Positions 26,562 through 34,800 of a DNA stretch of 64,000 nt are shown piece by piece. The DNA comes from RUG369 sp050949645 (GTDB taxonomy: Bacteria > Planctomycetota > Planctomycetia > Pirellulales > Thermoguttaceae). Within the stretch, counting starts at the first letter, position 1. Every line of letters starts with the position of its first letter. Below the pieces are notes generated by a model that searched no databases, was not told where the DNA came from, and saw only the letters and a program-made list of their open reading frames with translations. Location: assembly GCA_050949645.1 (NCBI GenBank), contig JBMNGC010000001.1, positions 1,736,001 to 1,800,000 of the forward strand. Direction: 5' to 3'. Position numbers and translations under genes: made by a program.

Positions 26562-27629
26562 TTACGGCTCGGAACAGAGGTTCACGAACGCCTCGCTAAC
26601 GCGAACGCGTTGCGCTGCGTTCTGAAGAAAACACCTGTGACGTCCGGCCGGGTCCGGCGTAAAGATCGTGACGCCTTCGTCGTCGAAATCAACGACGCCG
26701 GGCTCGGAAAGCGAATAATAATTGCGCTCCTCCTCTGGTCGCAACACGAGGACGGAGGTCAGGTCCCAGGTCGGCCGACGATGATTAAAACCCTCTGGCG
26801 TCGCCTTGGCCGCCCAATATCCGAAGGAATCGTGGAGGATTTTGCTCCGCCCCTGGTAATCGCGCTTGAGATTGACGGGAACCATGCGTACGCGGTCGCC
26901 AATTTCGTAACCGGAGAACACAATAGGACCGGGCCACTCGCGAACGAGCTTCTGCGCCGCGGGAACGTTGTTGATAATATTCCATTCCTTATGGCTGGCG
27001 TACGTTGCGGCGCTCGGATCGACGGCAAACGCGCCGCCCATGACGGAAACGAGCCGGACCTTCCTTTCGGCAAGTTCGCGACCGGTAAGGGGCGAGACCT
27101 CGTCCCCCGGGGTCTCAAGAAGCGCCGAGAGATTGGAGCACCGCCCGACCTGGATAATCACGACGCTATGCTCCTCTGCGTCAGCGAGGAGCTCGCGGAG
27201 CAACGGAACCGCCTCGCGCCCTTCAAAGCCTTCTGGAATAGGATATTCCAGCTCGCCCGACGCGTCTCTCTGCGACGTGATCTCCGAAAGATAGTTATCG
27301 TCCTTCCGCCCTTCTCCGCGTCCGACGGGAATCGTCGGTCGACCGTAGCGCGCGTTAAAAGCGGCAACGTAGCCGCCGACGGCGGGATGGCTATCGGTCG
27401 TCGTGACGCCGAGAAGCTTGCAGACGCCGCGATCTTCGAAGACATGGAGGAGCGCGAGCGCGAACGCGTCGTCGATATCGCCGCCGATATCCGTGTCGAA
27501 AATCACGGGAATCGGCGCGTCGGCGGAATCGCGGACGTCGAGAAGATCCCCGTCGAACGCGAAGGAGACCGCGGTGAGCGTCGCTATAAACGCCGCAAAG
27601 AAACTCTGGAAAAGTATATTAGCCTTCAT
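26562..27629 (-). CDS. Exported inosine/uridine-preferring nucleoside hydrolase-like protein
   Basis: A 355-residue protein of the nucleoside hydrolase family, which cleaves the N-glycosidic bond of nucleosides. The calcium-binding hallmark reads IFDTDIGGDIDDAFALAL (about 44-61). A central VSVMGGAF strand and ARYGRPTIPVGRG also match the family. A hydrophobic N-terminus (FFAAFIATLTAVSFAF) indicates export, which is common for planctomycete and Bacteroidetes members and suggests that nucleosides are cleaved outside the cytoplasm. Start ATG follows GAGAGAGAT. Own promoter upstream. Confidence 0.88.
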   Translation of the reverse strand: MKANILFQSFFAAFIATLTAVSFAFDGDLLDVRDSADAPIPVIFDTDIGGDIDDAFALALLHVFEDRGVCKLLGVTTTDSHPAVGGYVAAFNARYGRPTIPVGRGEGRKDDNYLSEITSQRDASGELEYPIPEGFEGREAVPLLRELLADAEEHSVVIIQVGRCSNLSALLETPGDEVSPLTGRELAERKVRLVSVMGGAFAVDPSAATYASHKEWNIINNVPAAQKLVREWPGPIVFSGYEIGDRVRMVPVNLKRDYQGRSKILHDSFGYWAAKATPEGFNHRRPTWDLTSVLVLRPEEERNYYSLSEPGVVDFDDEGVTIFTPDPAGRHRCFLQNAAQRVRVSEAFVNLCSEP

Positions 27630-27696
27630 AACGATCTCTCTCTTTCTTTAAAGGTAATTTTATACCGCGTCCGGAGCTCAACGCTCCGATGCGTTG

Positions 27697-27726
27697 ATTG
27701 TACCGCAGCCAGAGCGGAGATTGCAA
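27697..27726 (-). promoter_or_regulatory. Promoter for nucleoside hydrolase gene
   Basis: Minus strand: TTGCAA (27726-27721), 18 bp, TACAAT (27702-27697). Confidence 0.45.
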
Positions 27727-27889
27727 CTCGCCGCGCCGACGACGCGAAAATCGACGCCCAGCGACGGTTGTAGACGCCTCTGGCGCTGGTTGTCGAAATT
27801 TGACAGAGCGCTAAGATAGTGAGTCAGCCTTTATTTTCAATGGCGCGCTGCGCTCTGACGTTATCCAATCGCTCAAGAGGAAGGAAGAA

Positions 27890-29236
27890 ATGAGCTATAA
27901 AAACGACGACTTGAACGACGGTCATCATCCTCAGGACGAACTTTTAAACCGCGTTGACGCCGTCGCTGCCGCGAGCGTCAAAACGGACGTTACGGCCGAG
28001 GCTGACGCCGCCCATGATCAGACGAGCGAGGACGCGCCCGACGACGCGCGCCCCTTCGAGATCAACGTCGCCGCGCGTATCAAGAACCTGCCTCCCTACC
28101 TCTTTGCCGAACTCAACGCGATTAAATACGCGAAACGTCGCGCGGGCGACGACGTCGTCGACCTGGGAATGGGCAGTCCTACCGATCCGCCCGATCCGCT
28201 CGTCATCGAACGACTCGGCGAGGCGATCAAGAACCCCAAAGTACACGCCTACGGCGCCGTACGAGGCATTACGAACCTCCGACGCGAAGTCGCAGCGCGA
28301 TACTTGAAATATTACGGAGTCCGCCTCAATCCGGAAACGGAAGTCATGGCGACTCTCGGCTCGAAGGACGGACTCAGCCACTCGATTCTCGCGCTATGCG
28401 GACCGGGCGACCTGGCGATCGTGCCTTCCCCTTACTTCCCGCCGCACCTCTACGCCGTCATGCTCGCGGGCGGCGAAACCATCGCGCTCGACGTGCGAAA
28501 CCCCGACAAGCTGCTCTCGGAAATCGCGTACGCGTGCGAACGCTTCCTGCCGCGCCCGAAACTCGCGATCGTGAACTTCCCCCATAATCCGACGGCGACC
28601 GTCGTCGACCGGCAATTTTACGTCGATCTTGTCCGGCTCGCAAAAAAATACGGCTTTATGATCCTGAGCGACCTCGCTTACGCCGACGTCGTCTTCGACG
28701 GTTACGAGACGCCAAGCTTACTTTCCGTCCCAGGCGCAATTGACGTCGGAATCGAAATGACGACCATGTCAAAGGCCTACAGCATGGCGGGATGGCGCAT
28801 TGGATTCTGCTGCGGAAACTCGGAAATCGTCCGCGCGCTTGCCACGATTAAGACATACTACGATTACGGGGGCTTCAAGCCGCTGCAAATCGCCGCGATC
28901 GCCGCGCTGCGCGAGCTGGACTGCTACGTTGAAAAAATGGCAAAGATCTATGAACATCGACGCAACGTCCTCTGCGACGCGATCGAACGCATGGGATGGG
29001 AGGTCGAACGTCCAAAAGCCTCGATGTTTGTCTGGCAGAAGATTCCGGAACGGTACCTCAAAGACTGCAACACGTACGAATTCGCCATGAAACTCCTCAA
29101 GCACGCCAACGTTGTCGTGAGCCCGGGCTCGTCCTTCGGCCCCCTTGGCGAAGGCTATCTGCGACTCGCCGTCGTCGAAAAGGAAGAGCGACTACGGCAG
29201 GGGATCCGCCAGATTCAGCGTTACCTCAACGACTGA
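27890..29236 (+). CDS. Class I/II PLP-dependent aminotransferase (AlaC / LL-DAP aminotransferase-like)
   Basis: A 448-residue aminotransferase. The PLP lysine is in TMSKAYSMAGWRIGF (Lys about 295), with VVDLGMGSPTDPPDP near the start of the core, NFPHNPTATVVD (PLP-ring contact) and DLAYADVVFDG. The pattern is closest to AlaC-type glutamate-pyruvate and LL-diaminopimelate aminotransferases; which reaction it performs cannot be settled here. The first about 60 residues are a polar, Asp/Ala-rich extension absent from typical members. It is probably real, because the ATG at 27890 has a strong AAGAGGAAGGAAG ribosome-binding site and no good internal start precedes the core. Ends at a strong terminator before pdxA. 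Confidence 0.88.
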   Translation: MSYKNDDLNDGHHPQDELLNRVDAVAAASVKTDVTAEADAAHDQTSEDAPDDARPFEINVAARIKNLPPYLFAELNAIKYAKRRAGDDVVDLGMGSPTDPPDPLVIERLGEAIKNPKVHAYGAVRGITNLRREVAARYLKYYGVRLNPETEVMATLGSKDGLSHSILALCGPGDLAIVPSPYFPPHLYAVMLAGGETIALDVRNPDKLLSEIAYACERFLPRPKLAIVNFPHNPTATVVDRQFYVDLVRLAKKYGFMILSDLAYADVVFDGYETPSLLSVPGAIDVGIEMTTMSKAYSMAGWRIGFCCGNSEIVRALATIKTYYDYGGFKPLQIAAIAALRELDCYVEKMAKIYEHRRNVLCDAIERMGWEVERPKASMFVWQKIPERYLKDCNTYEFAMKLLKHANVVVSPGSSFGPLGEGYLRLAVVEKEERLRQGIRQIQRYLND

Positions 29237-29258
29237 CGGCAAACGACCCCATTCAGGC

Positions 29259-29291
29259 GGCGTCTCGCGGCTCCTCGCGAGGCGCCTTTTT
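29259..29291 (+). terminator. Terminator of aminotransferase gene
   Basis: Stem GGCGTCTCGCG / CGCGAGGCGCC (one G-T pair), 6-nt loop, followed by five T. Confidence 0.85.
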
Positions 29292-29377
29292 AATGCGAAC
29301 TTCTTGAAGGGCGTCCTTCTAATGAGAATCGCCAACGCCGCGTTTCGGCGCGTGTAACCCGACTAGAGGAGAAGACG

Positions 29378-30484
29378 ATGGAAGACGTCGCAACGAAAGT
29401 GAAAGAACCGATCATTGCGATGACCATGGGGGACCCCGCGGGGGTCGGGCCCGAAATCATCGCGGGCGCATGGCGCGATTTTTTTGAACGCGAGCATACT
29501 GAGTCGGCGAACGCGTTTCCATTGCCGAAGACTCGCCCCTTCGTTTTTGGCAATCCCGACATGATTGCGCGCGGAGTCGCCGTCCACAAGCTCGACCTTC
29601 AGATCCGCGCGGTCGACGCGGCGGAACTCGCCGACGCCGCGCGCAACTACGCGGCGTTCGGCGGCCCCGACGCAATCCCCGTCGTACCATGCTGCGACGC
29701 GAGCGTCGCGCGCGTTGAGATCGGGAAAATCTCGCCCGAAGGGGGCGACGCGGCGTTTCGTTCCCTCAATCGCGCGATCGATCTCGCGCTCGAACATAAG
29801 GTCGACGCCATCGTGACGGCGCCGCTGCACAAGGAGTCCCTCAACCTCGCGGGCCACCGATACCCCGGTCACACGGAGATTCTCGCCGAGCGCTGCGGTA
29901 CGAAGGATTTCGGAATGGCGCTCTATCTCGGACCATGCGCCGCGATCAAATCCCCGACGGGACTCGGGGTCGTTCACGTCACGCTGCACACGTCGATGCG
30001 CAAGGCGATCGACGCGATTACGGAAGAAGGAGTTTACGAGAAAATCGGACTCATGCGCCGCTTCATGAAAACGATCCTCCATCGCGAGCCGACGATCGGC
30101 GTTTGCGCGCTCAACTGCCACGCGGGGGACGGCGGTCTCTTCGGCGACGAGGAAATCAGGATCATCGCGCCTGCGGTGAAACGCGCGCAAGAGGAACGCG
30201 TCGACGTCGCCGGCCCCTACCCCGCCGACACGCTGCTCCTCGACGCAAAGAACGGCCTCTACGACGGAATCGTCGCCATGTATCACGATCAAGGGCACAT
30301 CGCCGTGAAGGCGCTCGACATGTTCGCGGCAGTAAACGTCGCGCTGGGACTGCCGATCGTCAGAACGAGCGTCGCGCATGGAACGGCGTTCAACATCGCG
30401 GGCCAGGGAATCGCAACGACGAAAAGCCTGATCGAGGCGGTTCGAGTCGCCGCGCTCTTCGCCCAAAAGGGCGAAACGCCCTGA
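29378..30484 (+). CDS. pdxA: 4-hydroxythreonine-4-phosphate dehydrogenase family protein
   Basis: A 368-residue cytosolic NAD-dependent dehydrogenase of the PdxA family, which in vitamin B6 synthesis oxidises 4-phosphohydroxy-L-threonine. Motifs are MTMGDPAGVGPEII at the start, APLHKESLNLAGHRYPGHTE with metal-binding histidines, LNCHAGDGGLFGDEE, MYHDQGHIAVKAL and the closing AHGTAFNIAGQGIA. PdxA2 paralogs that act in sugar-acid catabolism share these motifs, so the B6 role is the default but not proven; no other B6 gene is adjacent. The ATG follows GAGGAGAAG. Followed after 70 bp by the alpha-toroid gene, probably in the same transcript. Confidence 0.9.
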   Translation: MEDVATKVKEPIIAMTMGDPAGVGPEIIAGAWRDFFEREHTESANAFPLPKTRPFVFGNPDMIARGVAVHKLDLQIRAVDAAELADAARNYAAFGGPDAIPVVPCCDASVARVEIGKISPEGGDAAFRSLNRAIDLALEHKVDAIVTAPLHKESLNLAGHRYPGHTEILAERCGTKDFGMALYLGPCAAIKSPTGLGVVHVTLHTSMRKAIDAITEEGVYEKIGLMRRFMKTILHREPTIGVCALNCHAGDGGLFGDEEIRIIAPAVKRAQEERVDVAGPYPADTLLLDAKNGLYDGIVAMYHDQGHIAVKALDMFAAVNVALGLPIVRTSVAHGTAFNIAGQGIATTKSLIEAVRVAALFAQKGETP

Positions 30485-30554
30485 CCGCGCCGTTCCCAGA
30501 ACAACCGATTGGCGCAACAACGATAGAATAACGCCGACGCCAGGAAGAATTGCT

Positions 30555-31736
30555 ATGGAAATTAACGCAAAAGACGCGGCGCTTAAAATTTTGAACTGGG
30601 CTCAACGCCAGGATTTCGAAGGAATTGACCCTTACGACGCGCTCAACTCGCCCCTTGCGGGTCCGCTGACCCTTGGAACGAAAATCGGGCGAATTGCGCT
30701 CACCCAAATCTTGCGGCGCTCTCCCGTCAATCTGCGCCCGCCGCTCCTCATCAAACGCGGACGCAACCCGAAAGCGCTCGCCCTCTTCCTTGAAGGCTGC
30801 GTGGCGCTCGATTCAGAGCGCTGCGCGGAGTCGAAAGAACTCCACGCGACCTCGGAACGACTCTTAACTCATCTCCTCGCTCTCCGTTCAAAGGGCGCTT
30901 CCGGATCAGCCTGGGGCTATAATTTTCCATGGCAGAATCGGTTCCAGCTGCTGCCAAGGTACACGCCCACCATCGTCAATACGTCCTTCGCCGGCCACGC
31001 GCTTCTCGATCTTCACGAGGAATATGGAAACGAGCGCGCTCTCGACCTCGCGCTCACGACGCCGAAGTTTATCCTCGAAGATCTCAACCGTCTCGACGAC
31101 GGTGAAGACTCTTTCTGCTTCAGCTATACGCCGCTCGATCGCAACTTCGTGCACAACGCGAATCTGTTGGGCGCGAGTCTCCTGGCGCGTATCGCCGTCA
31201 GATACGACCGCTCCGAACTCTTAGATCCGGCGCTCTGCGCGTTAAGATATTCGGCGAGGCGCCAGCGCGACGACGGATCATGGTTCTACGCTGAACGCAA
31301 AGAGCAAAATTGGGTCGATTCGTTCCATACGGGCTTCAATCTCGAGGCGATCCGACGGGTACTCAACCTCGGTCTCATGCCAGAACTACGCTCCTGTTTC
31401 GAAAAAGGAGTGCGATTCTACGCAGAAAATTTCTTCCTTGAAGACGGAACGCCGAAATATTACGCCGATCGTCTTTATCTTGTCGATATCCACGCGCCTG
31501 CTGAAGCGATCTACTTCTTTTCGTCGGAAATCGGCTATGAGGAGCTCGCGAATCGCATCCTCAACTGGACCCTTGACAACATGTACGACCGCAATACGGG
31601 ACTCTTTTACTTTCGTAAAAAGGGAGCGATCACCATAAAAACCCCGTACATGCGCTGGAGCGAAGCGTGGGCGTTCCGTGCGTTGGCGCGCTATTCGCAG
31701 GCGACGCCCAAACGCGCGCTTGAGAACGACGCCTGA
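30555..31736 (+). CDS. Alpha-toroid (six-hairpin glycosidase / terpenoid-cyclase-like) protein
   Basis: A 393-residue soluble protein made of repeated helical hairpins rich in aromatic residues (WGYNFPWQNRF, SFAGHALLDLHEEYG, CFSYTPLDRNFVHNANLLGA, DGSWFYAERKEQNWVDSFHTGFNLEA). The periodic pattern is that of (alpha/alpha)6 toroids found in polysaccharide clusters and often given uninformative names. No signal peptide, so it acts in the cytosol. Possible roles are sugar or glycan binding or cleavage; no catalytic pair can be assigned confidently. It follows pdxA by 70 bp and a GAAGAATTG region precedes its ATG. Confidence 0.75.
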   Translation: MEINAKDAALKILNWAQRQDFEGIDPYDALNSPLAGPLTLGTKIGRIALTQILRRSPVNLRPPLLIKRGRNPKALALFLEGCVALDSERCAESKELHATSERLLTHLLALRSKGASGSAWGYNFPWQNRFQLLPRYTPTIVNTSFAGHALLDLHEEYGNERALDLALTTPKFILEDLNRLDDGEDSFCFSYTPLDRNFVHNANLLGASLLARIAVRYDRSELLDPALCALRYSARRQRDDGSWFYAERKEQNWVDSFHTGFNLEAIRRVLNLGLMPELRSCFEKGVRFYAENFFLEDGTPKYYADRLYLVDIHAPAEAIYFFSSEIGYEELANRILNWTLDNMYDRNTGLFYFRKKGAITIKTPYMRWSEAWAFRALARYSQATPKRALENDA

Positions 31737-31763
31737 TCTATTCGCGCGCCGAGCGCCAGCGAG

Positions 31764-31823
31764 AAAATTAAAAACGCAACGCGGCGGAACGCGGAGGAGT
31801 CTCCGCAATTCGCGCCGCGTTGC
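31764..31823 (-). terminator. Long hairpin terminator of giant surface-protein gene
   Basis: Outer stem GCAACGCGGCG / CGCCGCGTTGC with inner stem GCGGAG / CTCCGC and loop GAGT, then TTTTTAATTTT on the minus strand. Confidence 0.82.
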
Positions 31824-31846
31824 GCTATATGTGGACGGCTCTTAAA

Positions 31847-34800
31847 TCACAGTTCGGAGTCGAAGTAACTCGCAAACGCTTCGTCGAGGATTGACTCGGC
31901 GTCGCCGTCAACTTCCGATCCAGGCGCGAAGGTCAGCTCGTAGCGGCCCTCGACCTCCGTTCCGTCGTCGACGTCCGCGTAACCGATAATCCGGAACCCG
32001 TAACTTCTCGATTCATAGAGACCGTTGATTTCGAGGCTCGTTTCCGTGATGTTCTTGGCGTATTTATACCAGTTGCCGTCGACATGGGGCCGGCAGATCT
32101 GGACGCGGTAAACGCTCGCGCCCTCGATCGGACGCCACATCAGCGTTCCAACGCGAGTCTCGCTATTGTAGACCATTCTCGTCGGCGCGCCGTCGCTTTT
32201 GATCGTGAGACGCCCCATGGAGCCTTCCGATACGCCGTTTCCGACGGCGAAGACCGTGAGGTCGTAGAGATCGTCAGTCGGCGTGTAGCTCGGGAGCCCG
32301 CGCGCTTCTTCGATCTCAACATACTCGGTTCCGTCGAAGTAGGTCCAGACGAGTTCGGCGGAAGCAGAGTCTGCGCCGACGACCGACGCGACGATCGTAT
32401 CGCCCGCGACGTAATTCGTCGCGCTCGCGGCGACGCCGACCGGCGCAAAGGTCGTTTCGCGGTACGGGCTCGCGATCGTGCCGCCAACTTCGCCATAGAC
32501 GCGGAACGAATATTCGGATCCGACATAGAGACCGGCGACGTCGCAAGTCTCGTTGACGCAACCGTTGGCGTAATCTTCCCACGTTACGCCGCCGTCGCGG
32601 GAAATGCGTACCTTATAGGTCTCGTAAGCGTCGATCGCGTCCCACTTCAGGGTTCCAACGTTCGTCTCCGAATCGTAGACGACGTCGACCTTCGAAGCAA
32701 GCGTCGCGACGACCGCCTCGGAGTAAGAGCCTTCGGAGGCGCCGACTCCGACCGCAACGACGCGAATATCGCCAACGTCGCTCGTCGGCGTATATTCAAG
32801 TAGTCCAGCGGCTTCCTCGATCTCGACGTCCCCTTCCGAAGTGATCGTGTACCAACGTACGTCGACCTCGGCGTTCTCAGCGCCGTAGACGGTCGCCGTA
32901 ATCGTATCGCCAACGTTGTAGACGACCGCATCGACGACGACGCGCGCGGGCGACAGCGCCTCGGACTCGTGGTATTCGGGCGTCCTTCCGCCGTCGGCGT
33001 CGACGCCATAGACGCGGAAGAGGTAGGAATATTCGCGAGGATACAGGTTGTTGACGGTCGCTTCCCGTTCTTCGAGTCCTCGTCGATAAACGGTCCAGGT
33101 TTCACCGTTGTCGCGAGAAATTTCGACGAGATAGCTCTCCGCGTCGCCGAGCGGCCGCCACTCCAGCTGCGCCTGTCGCGTCTCGGAGCTGTAGGTCACC
33201 TTGAGTTGCGGCGCGGCGCTCGCAACAAGAACAGTCGCGTTCGAACCTTCCGAAACGCCGACGCCCGTCGCGACGACCTTGATATCGTAGTCGTTGGTTG
33301 TCGAAACGTATTCGAGCATGCCAGCGGCTTCTTCAATCTCGACGTCGCCGCGGGAGGTAACGAAGTACCAGTTGACGTCGACCGTCGCCGATTCGGCGCC
33401 CTGAAGAGTCAGGGTAATCGTATCGCCAGCGTCGTAAACCGCACGATCGGCGACAACGTTGATCGGCGCGAAGGTCCTTTCGCGATATGCGCGGGTAATG
33501 CCGTTCTCCGTTTCGCCGTAAATGCGGAACGAATATTCGCGCCCGACCTGGATATGCTTGACGTCGCAGGTCAGATTCGCGCCGTTGGCGTAGTCGAGCC
33601 AAGTTTCGCCCCCGTCGCGCGAAATGCGAACCTTGTAGGTTTCGACGCCGTCGATCGCCTCCCAGCCGAGCGTTCCAACGAGCGCCGCGGAGTCGTAAAC
33701 GACAGAGACGTCCGACGCGAGCGTCGCGATAACGGCGGTGGAATAGGAGCCCGCGGAAACGCCAATTCCGGTCGCGACGACGCGTAGATCGTATGCGTCG
33801 CTCTCCGGCGCGTATTCCGTAAGACCGGCCGCTTCTTCGATTTCAACGTCGCCCTCCTCCGTAATGGCGTACCAGCGGACGTCGAGTTCCGAGTTGGCCG
33901 TTCCGACGACGGTCAGCGAAATCGTATCCCCCGACTGGTAGACGTACTCGCCGGCGGTAATGCGCGCGGGCGCAAGTTCGGCGGATTCGTGATAAGTGGA
34001 GGTCACGGCGCCATTTTCGTCAACGGCATAGGCGCGGAAGAGGTAGGAAGTCCCCGGATAGACGCCATTGACGGTCGCTGCCGTATCGTTAAGACCGGTC
34101 CGGTATGTTAACCATGTCTCGCCGCCGTCGCGCGAAATCTTAACCAAGTAGGAATCCGCTTCGACGATCGGACGCCAGACCAACGCCGCCTTATTGGTGG
34201 TCGAGTCGTAGACGTACGTCATTTTTTCCGCACGACTTGGAATGATCCGCGTCGCGACCGCGCCTTCCGAAATGCCGGTTCCTCTCGCAACGACCTTAAT
34301 ATCGTAGGCGTCGTCGGTCGGCGTGAATTCGAACGCGCCCGCCGTCCCCTCGATCTCGACGTCGCCGGCGCCCGTAATGTAGTACCAGCTGATATCGGCG
34401 GCGGCTGATTCCGCGCCCTTGAGCGAGACGACGATATTCTCGCCGCTTAAGAACGATTCCGGCGCAGGGACTATATCGATCGGCGCAAAGGTCTTTGCTC
34501 GGTAGGCTTCCGTGAGACCGCTTTCCGTTTCGCCGTAGATGCGGAACGAAATCTCACGACCAGCCCAGAGACCGTTCACGTTGCACGTGAGATCAACGCA
34601 ACCGTTCGCATAGTCGAACCAGGTCTCGCCTCCGTCGCGCGAAATGCGAACCTTGTAGGTTTCAATGTTGTCGATTGCGTTCCAAGTCAGGGTCGCGACG
34701 CGCGTCGTGGCGTCGTACGCAACTCCAACTTCAGAAGCGAGAGTCGCGACGAACTTTTCGGCGAAACTCCCTTCGGAAGCGTCAATTCCTGTCGCCACGA

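Noticed and set aside
29935..30531. 198-codon plus-strand open frame overlapping pdxA
   Set aside because: Arginine-rich out-of-frame reading of pdxA with no motif.
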